The notes under the pieces were generated by a model. The model searched no databases. It was not told the origin of the DNA and worked only from the letters and a program-made list of their open reading frames with translations. The position numbers and the translations under genes were made by a program. From the NCBI GenBank assembly GCA_950295325.1, contig OX485805.1, forward strand, positions 48,694,758 through 48,758,757: a stretch of DNA of 64,000 bases. The letters run 5' to 3'. This document shows, piece after piece, positions 26,263 to 36,563 of the stretch; position 1 is the first letter of the stretch, and every line of letters starts with the position of its first letter. This stretch comes from Polytrichum commune (lineage: Eukaryota; Streptophyta; Polytrichopsida; Polytrichales; Polytrichaceae).

Positions 26263-26907
26263 TCAAAAGGTCTTCTTAATCTGGTGCACAGTGGCTTTGC
26301 TAATGAAGAAAGCTTTTTCAAGCACAACATCTGGGATGTTGGATTCAAACAAAGCAGGTGCGACGAACTGTGTCAAAGGATTCTGAGAATTGAAGGAGAC
26401 AATGGCAGTTGACAGACCCTTGGAAGTGCTGAGTGCAAAATGCAGCAGACCTCTAGGGAACACAAACACGTCTCCTTTCGTGACATTTGTGGCAAACAGC
26501 GTGTCAGTACTGTCTACGAATCCCGCGTAAAATGATCCTTCCATCACATAGAACAGCTCGGTTGCATGGGGGTGAGTGTGGGGCGGGACCGACTCAAATG
26601 GTCCGACATCAATTCGAGCTATCGCCACGCCCAGGGTGTTCAAGCCTGGGTAGTTTATGCCCGCAAATCCAGGTATTACGGAGAATCCAAAGGGTGATGC
26701 GGAGATGTTGCCCGGCTTCTCAAACAAGCGGAGTGCAAAGTCATCTCCTGTCACATTGGCAGAGCTGATGCATGGCAGTCCATTGAGCTTCAATTGGCTG
26801 GTCAAGTCTGCAACACAGAAATCGTTGATAGGGTCGGCATCGGCTGCAATGGTCACTCCCACAAACAGAGACAAATATGCTACCATAACCCACATTTTTG
26901 TTGTCAT
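26263..26907 (-). CDS. Germin-like protein (cupin), secreted, 214 aa
   Basis: The ATG at 26907 gives MTTKMWVMVAYLSLFVGVT followed by an Ala-rich signal-peptide cleavage region (IAADADPINDFCVAD). Cupin motif 1 reads PPHTHPHATELFYVMEGSF, supplying two histidines and the glutamate that bind manganese; motif 2 reads GDVFVFPRGLLHFALS, with the last metal histidine. The two germin cysteines are present (FCVADL and GLPCISS). Intronless, as one would see for a short single-exon member; germin-like genes in many plants have one intron or none. Germin-like proteins act in the apoplast and some have superoxide dismutase or oxalate oxidase activity; which applies here cannot be read from the sequence. 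Confidence 0.93.
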   Translation of the reverse strand: MTTKMWVMVAYLSLFVGVTIAADADPINDFCVADLTSQLKLNGLPCISSANVTGDDFALRLFEKPGNISASPFGFSVIPGFAGINYPGLNTLGVAIARIDVGPFESVPPHTHPHATELFYVMEGSFYAGFVDSTDTLFATNVTKGDVFVFPRGLLHFALSTSKGLSTAIVSFNSQNPLTQFVAPALFESNIPDVVLEKAFFISKATVHQIKKTF

Positions 26908-27059
26908 TGCAGGAGCTTCAATCACCAATTGAGCACACACTCTGAGAGCATCTGGGGACCAACCTGGGGGCTAAGGGTGAATTAGAAGTGTAAGGTTGGG
27001 TACTTGAGGAAAGAGATTGAATTCCAAATGTGGCTTCACTCTGGTTTGGTCTGCAAGGC

Positions 27060-27067
27060 CTTTTATA
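27060..27067 (-). promoter_or_regulatory. TATA box of the germin-like gene
   Basis: On the minus strand the sequence reads GTTATAAAAGG about 155 bp upstream of the germin ATG, a spacing that leaves a plausible 5' UTR of about 120 nt. Confidence 0.65.
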
Positions 27068-27460
27068 ACGAGCTGCAGCTGTGCCTTGCAAAGAGGACTC
27101 AGGAAATGCTTTTGCTCTTTCCATTTTGACGCACAGTTGTAGCAACACAAAGGCCTCACAAAGGCCCACATCGGTTCCATCTCAGGCAGTGTTTTAGGTC
27201 CAGAATATGTGTAGCTCTTTATTCGCGGAAATGCTTACATCAACAAAGCTCTATTTTGGATGCCAAAGTATTTGATTCAGTTGTATAGTAACTCTGATCC
27301 CTTGTTTGTCAAGTCAAATAGGCCTGTGGGAGGAAGTTGCTGAGCAACCTGTATTCCGAATTAGTAGACATTGTCATCACATGGCCACAATTGACAGACA
27401 TGCAACATGATTGAGTAAGGTAGATATGCATCAATTTCACTTTTCTGCACTTTATATAAC

Positions 27461-27679
27461 TACACTGTTTTGTCTAATTAGTCTGATTTATCATTTGGAG
27501 TGATGTGTTGCTAAAACTTTTTACCGACATTTTTTTGTTACCAACTAAGTTATACCATATCCTTCAGTGTGCATACTAACTACTTATTTTATTTGGGTGA
27601 AAAATGATACTCTCAGTAAAAAGCTATAGCAACACATCACTCTAAATGATAAACCACACTAATTAGACAAAACAATGTA
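27461..27679. repeat. Foldback MITE, about 219 bp with arms of about 60 bp
   Basis: The arm starting TACACTGTTTTGTCTAATTA at 27461 is inverted with a few mismatches at about 27617-27679, ending TAATTAGACAAAACAATGTA. The single-stranded form would make one long hairpin. It abuts the next repeat. Confidence 0.8.
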
Positions 27680-27975
27680 CACTAAATAGTCCTAAATGTT
27701 GTGGGCCACATTAATTTTCAACCCAGGCTAAATTTCTGCTAGAAAATTAATGCAAGCCACATTAGATGCTTCCTAGAAAGTTAATGTGGGTGATTATTTT
27801 ATTTTGTGTTACTTTTGTCCTATAAACTAAGATTTAATGTGCCTGTTGGAAGTATTCATGAAGATCTAAGGTCTTGGACCCATGTTAATTTCACCTTAAC
27901 TTGAAAATTAGTGTGGCCTCTGCTAATTATTTCCACAGTAATTTCCCACACACACTCATAGGACTTTTAAGTGTA
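27678..27975. repeat. MITE, family 1 copy B (ends TACACTAAATAGT)
   Basis: The left end TACACTAAATAGT (27678-27690) matches the copy at 14610, and the right end reads ACTTTTAAGTGTA (27963-27975), a slightly decayed inverse. Interior text such as TTATTTTGTGTTAC, GGTCTTGGACCCATGTTAAT and GAAAATTAGTGTGGCC is shared with copy A. Confidence 0.7.
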
Positions 27976-28298
27976 CCTCTATGGCATTGGCACAAGTACT
28001 CTTTGCTCTCTGCCAATATGTGCAGGTTTGTCTGTTTGATAGATAGTTTGACTGCTTTTAATCCCTTGACAAGCCTCCTGAGCGATTGGACTTCCTGTTC
28101 ATGGTGTGTAATCTCTTTCTCAAGCTTCTTCATACTTGCCAAAGCTTTAGTGAACATATCTTTCCATAAACTTTCTGCTTTGCCCATGTTTAATTTTTCT
28201 TGCCTATCCAACAAGTCAGCTGGCGCAAGCTCTGCTGTGGTGATCATGGTCTCTACTGATGTTAGCAGGACTTCATTATTATTTCTACTTCCTAGCAT
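27927..28298 (-). pseudogene. Coiled-coil gene fragment of unknown origin
   Basis: A 123-codon minus-strand open frame contains a heptad-like stretch (LWKDMFTKALASMKKLEKEI, then HHEQEVQSLRRLVKGLKAVK). Its last codons run into the family 1 MITE, so any protein would end inside the repeat. No splice sites or family could be assigned. It may be a captured or relic exon. Confidence 0.3.
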
Positions 28299-28755
28299 CT
28301 GTACGAGCTCCCAAGCAGAGAATAGCTAAATGCAGAGAAATAATTTCCACAGACAAAAGTCCATGAACAATTTGCGCAAGGCATTTGTTACATTGTTTGG
28401 CAAAGACCTATATAGTTCTTGTTTACTAATTTAACACATAGGAGGTTGTTCAGGCCCCCTGACCCTATACTTTCAAGAGTGTTGATCAGTTTAAGAGCAG
28501 ACAAGGAGAAGGCGAATTGAATCAATAAGAAATTGATTCCAGCACAACATTTTCAACATACTGTGAGAAAATGTGATGTAAAAGTGCCAAGAATCGTTCT
28601 CTTTTTGTCATTCACTTTTAGCAGCCATTCCAGATCATAGAATTGTGAAAATGCAATAAATGCATAGGAAACCTATCATCGAGCTATCTCTACAGTGGTA
28701 TGACGACATCATTCATCATCAAGTGCTGCAAAAGCAACTCCATTGACACACTATA
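28299..28755. other. Intergenic DNA without recognisable features
   Basis: AT-rich, no convincing coding frame or repeat boundary before the mariner-like element at 28756. Confidence 0.35.
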
Positions 28756-29504
28756 CTGTTCTCCCTCTTTAGTATGACACGTTTGGGAAACACAAAAAAG
28801 GTTGTATTATTGAGGTGTCATCTGCTCACTAATATGACAAATGGCGTCATGTTGTCGTATTATTGAGGGAATACGAAAACATAAGTAATATGAGATTAAA
28901 AATATATACAACGAGTTTAAGCAATATAGATGGTATGAAATAATAATTTATAACTCCAAACAAATACAAATATTCTCAAGAACTCTTGAAATAGGAGTCC
29001 AAAGATCTATGGTGTTGCCTACCCAAGTAAGCAACTGTCATCTTATCTAAATTCCCTACTAACTTTTGAAAATTTAATAATTTCATTAACATCAAGATAT
29101 AAAGAGTTCTCTAATAAGAAACTAGACAACAATGATGCATGACATTTGGCATCAAGATATTGGTGATACTATATCACCCGTGTACAAGGCAACATACTAG
29201 GCAAGAGGTCACTCTAAACCCAACCATGTCCATTTTACACTAGTAACCCTAACTATCATTAAGTTCTAAATGATAAGTGAAGTTCCCAAGTAGTTTCCAA
29301 GTGAAAATGGATGTATTTTAGATGTACACAACATAGATGAAAAGAATTGTAGCATTAACTACCTCTTTAATATGACAAAACGGAGATTTGAAATGTCGCA
29401 TTATCAAGAGTCGTAGTCGTATAAAAGGAGTTTTGAAGTAAAAAGTTTGGTCTCGCAAAAATGTGTCGTGATATTGAGGGTGTCGTATAAACGAGGTTAG
29501 ACTG
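28756..29504. mobile_element. Tc1/mariner-like non-autonomous element, about 750 bp
   Basis: The left end (with flanking TA) reads TACTGTTCTCCCTC and continues to TATGACAC; the inverse of the right end reads TACAGTCTAACCTC and continues to TACGACAC. This resembles the CAGTNNAACCTCG...ACGACAC ends of Tc1/mariner-type elements, with TA dinucleotides at both borders (28754-28755 and 29505-29506). Several internal TAATATGACAA/TTGTCGTATTA segments look like subterminal repeats. No transposase frame is present. Confidence 0.55.
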
Positions 29505-29506
29505 TA

Positions 29507-30075
29507 CTTCAAAGACCAATGGACTGTAATCAAATCTGGAGTCCCCACAAGAGCTACAGGCTCTTAGATATAGACTGGAGCACCAACCAGAAAGGTTGCC
29601 AAGCACAACCTAGAGAGGAAGTGTGTGAGAAATATTATAAGCGGTTACAATTGGCACATGATCATTACATCAAACATTCCTGCATCTTCGGTACACATAG
29701 ATGGTTGTCGAGTAAAAGAGGTTACACATATAAAGCTGCTGATCCACTACAAGCTCAAAGTGCTTGAACATTTGCTTGATTCCTCTACAAGCAATCGAAT
29801 AATACAGCTCTGCATTGATAAATTTGCGCTGCAGTTCTAATTGATGCGACACAACTAGTGGCCTCCTGGCACGATTTGACCTGCAAAATATTTGAAAAGG
29901 TTAGCACATAGCTCATTGTTGCAATGACAGCAAGAGCAGGATAATGTCGATGATACTTATTCTGCAATCGCCATAGCTCCTCTGATCACAGTAGTCACAG
30001 AGCTATCAGGAAGTAATTGAAATAGTGACATTTGGCAGACATTGTGGTGAAAAATATCACAAGAAAACGGGAGTC
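29507..30075. other. Intergenic DNA downstream of the lipid-transfer protein gene
   Basis: Contains the presumed 3' UTR of the minus-strand lipid-transfer gene. No supported open frame was found. Confidence 0.35.
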
Positions 30076-30438
30076 CTACACACCATCACATTTTTGGCCC
30101 TTCTTGAAGTAACTGTTGAGCGCACATTTCTGAGGCAGACTGAGAGCTAGTGTCACGTTGAAGCCCTTCAGTTTGGAAGCCGCGCTCGTCAAGGTGTTGC
30201 AGAGGCACACGTTGCCGTGGGGTTGCAACAGGATGTTCTGCACTTGCTCGCAGCAGGTCTTTAGCGGGATTTTCCTTTGGCCCGTCACGTACACGTTGCA
30301 GTCCATCAGTGCGTCCGCTGCTATCTTGCAAGTAGGTGCAGGCTGTGTAACTGCCGCGCCAGCTGCATGCACCTCCGCCGCCATCGCCATGGCCATCACG
30401 ATCGTTAGAGCAACTAGAATCCAGCTCCTCGTCGCCAT
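30076..30438 (-). CDS. Non-specific lipid-transfer protein, secreted, 120 aa
   Basis: The ATG at 30438 starts MATRSWILVALTIVMAMAMA followed by AEVHAAG, a classic signal peptide. The mature part has the eight-cysteine motif C-xn-C-xn-CC-xn-CxC-xn-C-xn-C: TCKIAA, LMDCNVYV, LKTCCEQV, NVCLCNT, PQKCALN and GQKCDGV. The central C-x-C residue is leucine. These small alpha-helical proteins carry acyl lipids in the apoplast and help build cuticle and other surface barriers. The frame ends with TAG right after KCDGV; GTGTGT overlaps the end, so a short 3' intron cannot be excluded. A TATA box lies upstream. Confidence 0.92.
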   Translation of the reverse strand: MATRSWILVALTIVMAMAMAAEVHAAGAAVTQPAPTCKIAADALMDCNVYVTGQRKIPLKTCCEQVQNILLQPHGNVCLCNTLTSAASKLKGFNVTLALSLPQKCALNSYFKKGQKCDGV

Positions 30439-30557
30439 AGTCGCAGCCGAAATCACTTGAGATGCTGCAGCTGATCCTCTACTAGTACTCAAGCAAGATG
30501 TTCAACTTACATGTACTAAGCGGATGATCAAGTGCCCGTCTGGATGGAGCACTTGCA

Positions 30558-30565
30558 CTTATATA
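30558..30565 (-). promoter_or_regulatory. TATA box of the lipid-transfer protein gene
   Basis: The minus strand reads CATATATAAGTGC about 120 bp upstream of the ATG at 30438, a normal distance for a TATA element plus short 5' UTR. Confidence 0.65.
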
Positions 30566-30659
30566 TGACTATATCCGAGCACATGTCCTATTAATACAAC
30601 GTTGCTCTGCAGATAGCTGATGAGCAACGTGTCCATTGTGTTGCTCAAAGCTAGAGCTG

Positions 30660-30995
30660 GTGAGCACTTTCACAGGCGCCGCCCATGCTCCTCCAGGGCT
30701 TCCACCGTTCCTCATGCCTTCTGCTGTTTCCTTACAGCTTAGCTGCCACATAAATTTCTGTCAGGGAAAGGAATTTATCTCCTTATGCATCTGGCAAATG
30801 GAATCCAGCTCCTCATCGTCGTAGCACACTCACAGGCGCCGCACATGCTCCACCATTTCTCATGTGCCTTGTGCTGAATGACTTACAGCTTCACTGCCGC
30901 ATGGATTTCTGTCAGAAAACGGGATTTATAATCTTCCTAAGCAGCACATAAATATATGCCGCATGGATTTTTGTCAGTGAAAGGATTTCTCTTTG
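30660..30995. repeat. Duplicated promoter-proximal segments with a relic of the lipid-transfer gene start
   Basis: TTTCACAGGCGCCGCCCATG near 30668 recurs as ACTCACAGGCGCCGCACATG near 30826, and CATAAATTTCTGTCAGGGAA near 30750 recurs near 30901 and 30962 as GGATTT(C/T)(T/-)GTCAG variants. At 30797-30818 the text GGAATCCAGCTCCTCATCG is the near-complement of the first codons of the lipid-transfer gene, suggesting a broken duplicate of the gene 5' end. Confidence 0.5.
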
Positions 30996-33480
30996 TGCAG
31001 CACTCGATCACGATCACCTACAGAGGCAAACTCGCAAGCCATTCGCATGTGCCAGTGCCGAACTGACAGGATGACGAAGAATAATAAGTTACTTGGGAAG
31101 ACATATTCAATTCTCCTCGACTTGTCTGAGTCCAGCTTGCCACCTAGACTATTTATTGAAGCCACCTCATCCAGATCAAGGAAGGTTAAACGACACGTCA
31201 TTGGCTCTTCGTGTGAGTTGTCTTGGAGACCACACAGAAGTTTTTCAGTTGTTTTGGATTTAGGCAATGCACATAGCAAAATCATTCACACGAATGGTAT
31301 TCCCTATGGGCACATTACTCTAACTGAGACTTCCGAATTTATTGATCAAGTTGGATGCATGACATGGATTTCGAATTCAATGGGGTTGATGTATCTACTC
31401 TAACATTGCACATACATTGATTTTCTTAATTATTTTTAATCTTAAATTTTTCTACCTCATTTATTCAGAGCAGATGTAATAATTGTCTTTGCATCTTCAA
31501 TGACATAATGAGTTACAAAGACAATAATTACATTTGAAGATGCATTACAAAGACATTGCATGTTGGTTACCTTACACTTCATGCCTAAATTTTCCTTCAT
31601 AATCCAGAATTTGTTTTATCACTACTACATATGATGACTCTTCATTTGTTATCCATACATATATACAACTGATCATAATTCTATTTTCAACATTTATAAT
31701 TAACTAATCTACATGCTCACAAACAAGATTATAGTCTTTGTCTCAACTATAATCACACATTAAATACTAATACTCTATCCTTCTCAATTTTAACAATAGA
31801 CAAATAGCCTCTCTCTCTCTCTCTCTCTCTTCTAATGTTTCATTTGCCTTTCATAGGACTTAGTTCTTACTCAAGTGGCTCCTCTCCCAAGTAACCCTCG
31901 GCAACTCTTCATATTAAGGTAACTCCCTCTCAATCTCACTTCACAATGGTCTTGGTTTTTCACATCAATTGAGTTAGCTCACCACACACTCTCTATCCTA
32001 GTCACTAAAGAAAAATGATATATAGAGAGGATTAACTTCATTTGACATAAAATCTATAAAAGAATTTCAAACAAAGAAGGGTCCATTAATAGTAGACAAT
32101 CCCATTACAAGGTAGATAGGTATAAAATGCGGGCCATTCATTTTTTGTAAAAATTATATAGGGGCTAAAAATAAGGATTCTAGGATGTATGTTTAGTAGG
32201 ATCAATTTTGTATGCATGCCTCGTGAGGGATGGATGAATATGGCTCACCGTTTGCCCAAAAATGGATGAAATTATAAACCTAACCCTAGCTCTCTTCCTG
32301 ACTTCTCTCGGTGGCTTCTCATTTTTCGATGACTCCTCTACTCCGGCATCGTCATCTCCAATAGGTATGTCCACTTCCACCACCACAACTTCATTGCACC
32401 TTCACAATTTTGTCAACGTCCATGCACCTTCGCAGTTCTTTGTGAGATTGAAGTGTATATTGACCCTTAAGATCTAAAGTAAAACACAAAGATGCTTTTG
32501 ATTTCAATTAAATTTTAGTATAATTGCATCACTTCTTGTTACTTAGTCTAATTGTTATGTGGTTGCAAGGATTCGAGCTGTTGGGTTTAACTTACTCATT
32601 TGTTTGCAGGCTAGTGTTATCATTAATGTGGTATCCAACTATGCCATCCTGGAGGTAAGGGGATTAACTTTGATTTGTATCAAAAGATCATTAGAAAAAT
32701 GACAACATGACAAGCCGTAACAAGTTTAAGTATGATCACACAGATAGCAAATAAATTGATGTAGATTGCGTTATATCTACTGTAACCATGAGCTACAATT
32801 CTACAAATGAAGTGTACACTCTAGATAAGAATGATTTAGAGTAGTTGTTTAAGTTTGTGACAAAACGAACTATATAGGGTTCATGACCAAGCCCGGCTCA
32901 TCTTCAAGTGTTTCACACTATGTAAGTATTGTACACTATGTTTTTGGTCTTCACTAGTATGTAAATTGACTTCAAATGAAGGACTTTTATAGAGTGGGTG
33001 TTGTGTTTGTGAACACACACTCACTCTTGTTGTGTTTCCACCTTAAGTTTTTGCACTTAGTTTTGACAATGATATGTATTCTTTGTACAGTTTTGTTGCC
33101 ATGCTTTTTCCCATCACTTTTACATTGCATACACTTTTAAATCAATTTTTTTAATTAAGAGGAATGTAGACTACAAAAAATTACAATGATATGAACATTA
33201 AAAGTAATGGTAGGGTGCAAAAAATAAGGCCATTTTAGAAAATTAAGTAATTAGAGGGAGCTTTTAATTCGTGCCTTAGAGGTAAATAGCCCCTAAACAA
33301 ATATCCCTCCGCCGCACGTGGTGCACAAAAGTCCTATAGAGTGACCTACATGTGTCTCCTCTACATGGTAACAATTGAGAGTGTCCAACAACAACTTGAT
33401 TTCTGTTAAATTGATTTCTACATATGTTTCATCGGAAAGAAGTTCCAGTAATGAAGACTAATGACTAGGAGACTAAAAAG
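30996..33480. other. Intergenic AT-rich DNA with microsatellite
   Basis: A 136-codon plus-strand open frame at 30993-31403 has no recognisable domain and is not called as a gene. A CT dinucleotide run lies at about 31811-31830. The open frame at 32262-32477 is short and unsupported. Confidence 0.35.
31474..31533. repeat. Perfect 18-bp inverted repeat
   Basis: ATGTAATAATTGTCTTTG (31474-31491) is exactly inverted at 31516-31533, with a 24-base loop. It may be a hairpin terminator-like fold or a tiny foldback element. Confidence 0.65.
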
Positions 33481-33519
33481 AAGCATCGAGAGTGAAAAAA
33501 ATTGGAACAAAAAGTTGCT

Positions 33520-33780
33520 TGGTTACTTGAGTGAAAAGTTAACTTGTCACAAGGGTACTTGGTTACTAGGGTGCTTAACGATTTGGAGGAAAAATTAACT
33601 TGTCACATGGGTATAAAGTTACTTGGGTACTTAGCGATTTGGAGGAAAAGTTAACTTGTCACATGGGTACTTGGTTACTTGGCTACTTAAGCGGTTTGGA
33701 AGAAAAGTTAACTTGATATTTGGTTACTTAAGTTACTTACCTCCTTGAAGGAAAAATTAACTAGCTACTTGAGAAGAAGA
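33520..33780. repeat. Tandem minisatellite, unit about 57 bp
   Basis: Four or five copies of a unit containing GAAAAGTTAACTTGTCAC, GGGTACTTGGTTACTTGG and GATTTGGAG are spaced at about 33536, 33594, 33650 and 33707. The last copies are diverged. Confidence 0.75.
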
Positions 33781-33782
33781 AG

Positions 33783-34100
33783 AGACAACTGCGGCACATG
33801 AAGATGTTGTAACATTACAACATACAAGGAGGAGTTGACAAGATCTAGATCAATACTTAGAAGTAACACTTAAGCTTTAAAAGACAATTGTGGCACATGA
33901 AGATGTTGCAACAATACAACATACGAGGAGGAGCTAACAAGATCTAGATCAATACTTAGAGGTATCACTTGAGCTTAAAAAGACAACTGCAACACATGAA
34001 GATGCTGCAATGATACCTCATACGAGGAGGAGCTGACAAGATCTAGATCAATACTTAGAAGTAACACTTGAGCTTAAAGAGATAACTGTGTCACATGAAG
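33783..34100. repeat. Tandem minisatellite, unit about 99 bp, three full copies
   Basis: Units start at about 33783, 33882 and 33981 with GACAACTGCGGCACATGAAG-like text, followed by GATCTAGATCAATACTTAGA and AACACTTGAGCTT. A partial fourth copy begins near 34080. It directly follows the 57-bp array. Confidence 0.8.
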
Positions 34101-34428
34101 AAGTTTCACACAAGAAAAAAATTTACAAACAATCAAGTTGATAGATTAGAAGTAACACTTTGTTGAATGTGACTACTTGGAGAGATATCACCAAGAAAAG
34201 AGTACATTACAAAAGATGACAATTAAATTAATACTTAAAAGTCCATCGTGGTGAATACATGGACGAGGAGTTTTTAAAAGGATAACGAAGACGCTTACCA
34301 ATAGAACGAGGGAAGACATCCGAGAATCAAAAGTAGATAACAAGAAACGACAAGGAGATTAGGTATTTTAGCCATCTTAATTTGGATAACGCTCTAAATC
34401 ACTACGATACGGTCAATCATAGGAACAA
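34101..34428. other. Diverged sequence between the minisatellites and the LINE
   Basis: Non-coding, purine-rich on the plus strand. It may be more decayed copies of the upstream array or the far 5' end of the LINE. Confidence 0.3.
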
Positions 34429-35331
34429 GTGGAGGTAGTTGAGCTCTACAATGACTTCAACAAGGACATATTCCTATATGGACGTTCTATAGACAATGGA
34501 ACCACCCCCCTCCCCCATGTTATGAGGAGGATCAAACAGGGGCACACTTCACACCAATTTTCAACCTACAACTCATCCTCACCACCACCCTCATCTCAAG
34601 GCAAGGAGGCGATAACTACACATTCACTACCCATATTGATGACTTCTACACTAACAAACCAGATACACACTTCTTATGCAACACATACGCCTCTTTTGCA
34701 CACAACTCCGACCACTTCCCAATCCTACTATACACACTACCAAATCTTAGCATTCACAAAGCCCTAGGGCATAAATCCACACATCACACACCTTGACTAC
34801 TCGGCCCAGTCCCGGTTGCCACACTCCAAACTTTAAAAGCCAAATTCAATAAAATGACCTATAATGACACACGAACTCTCACCAACATACTCACATCCAC
34901 CAAAGCCCTACCCCCCATACATGTTCAAACATGCCCAACTATAGCTGTGCAATTAAACTCATTACCACCCTTAACAACTACATTATTGGACCCACATGCT
35001 TTGTAGAACCATCACAACCCCTCACTTCCTGCACCAAACTCCGAGGTGATTTTCTACCTAGGAAAATAATAATAAAAATAAAAATAAATAAATAAATCAC
35101 TTCCACATATACCACATCCTAAAGAAAGCCATTAGAACAAGCAAACTAGCACCTCTAGCAAACTGGCAACAACCCCGAAATCCTACAACTCTTCACACTA
35201 CCCAGGCATACCCCCCCCCCCAACCACCACCACACACATCACTTACAAATGTTTGGTTGGGAATCCTTGTTGATATAGCCAAAACCCAAGCCATTGCAAT
35301 CACAACTAAACAAACCCAAATCCACACCTAA
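34429..35331 (+). pseudogene. LINE retrotransposon, 5' segment of a split copy
   Basis: Broken plus-strand frames with proline/threonine-rich C-biased composition precede the RT segment that resumes at 42807. One frame reads TLTNILTSTKALPPIHVQTC; the last stretch reads AIRTSKLAPLANWQQ. The assignment rests mainly on continuity: the DNA left of the hAT-like MITE and CACTA insertions and right of them (42807) has the same base bias and orientation. Many stops and homopolymer indels show decay. Confidence 0.5.
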
Positions 35332-35339
35332 GAACATAC

Positions 35340-35730
35340 CACGGGGAGGTCACTCCATTGTCAAGTTGAAAACCACGTGCAAACAAAGTTTGCTACCCCT
35401 ATATTATATGCCATAGATAATTTTAAAAATTATGATATTTTTTCTCTATATACATATCCATTGATAATATATTTTTAGTCATCTCCATTTTTTCTAGTAA
35501 TTTTTTTAGTTCAATTCTGCGTCATTCTAGTTAGAAACGGTATGTTTTCTAGAAAAAACAAATTATCAAATTTGGTTATCAAATTTTACTATGTAATAGA
35601 TACCATGTATATGTACTCATAATTTTTTTTTGATAAAAGTTTGACCCATTTTGTTGATGCAACTTAGAAAAAGTAGATTTTTTTTGTTCGCACGTGGTTT
35701 TCAACTTGACAATGGAGTGACCTCCCCGTG
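35340..35730. mobile_element. hAT-like MITE, 391 bp, 8-bp target duplication
   Basis: The left end CACGGGGAGGTCACTCCATT (35340 on) is inverted exactly at the right end, with arms of about 41 bp ending in CCACGTGC. The element is flanked by GAACATAC at 35332-35339 and at 35731-35738, an 8-bp duplication as made by hAT transposases. The interior is AT-rich and non-coding. Confidence 0.9.
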
Positions 35731-36563
35731 GAACATACATATAACACTACAACAGATTGGGTATTTTGTGACTGCAATTTATGACTGCCTTAAGTCATAA
35801 AATCCCAAAATATGACTGATGAGGCTCCGGATGAGGATGACGCGCGCGGTGACTGGGTCTAGTCATTACCGACGAGTCGCTTCGGACATGAGTCATATGA
35901 ATATATACGGTTGTGGGGCCGTATAAAATGACAGATTCTACGATCCCCACAGCACGTGGGGCATACCTTGACTAGCCTTGGAGTCTGTGCCCTTTTTTGA
36001 CCTGCTCGAGCAGAAAAAATACCTATCCGACGTGGCATGTGATTCTATGTAGTCATATTTTTTGCTGACGTGTAATATGACTTGCATGTGTCATAATTTT
36101 GCCGACGTGGCAGGCCACGTGGAATGTGACTGCTAGTTTTTTGACTGCTTGTAGTCATGTTTTTTGGGGCGTTAGTAACATTTTCTGCGGGGATGACATT
36201 ATTATATGACATCCTATAGTTATATTCTTAGTAATATGTGATGCATAATGTGACATGATGGAGTGATATTCGCGTAGATGGAGAGTGCTATTGCGTAGTT
36301 CTTTGTGCGTTGTTGTAACTGTATTGAGTTATATTCGTATTACTTGTAATTCTGAATGTCAGTCACATTTCTGGGCACATTCCAAGCAATGACGACACAT
36401 TCAAGTCATGCGCTATATGACTGAGCCAAATAAGAAATTGAGCACACAAATTGAGCAGATAAATATAAATAACTTGAATGACATTATGTAGTCTATGTCT
36501 CCAAGCATATCTAAATGTGTTCATATATCCCACATTTTTTCTAAATGCGTAAACTACCGAATT

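Noticed and set aside
30993-31403. 136-codon plus-strand open frame
   Set aside because: No family recognised, no supporting promoter or conserved motif; left as unsupported.
34429-35331. Reading this stretch as a host gene with proline-rich protein
   Set aside because: Frames are broken, and its borders and bias fit the 5' part of the split LINE better.
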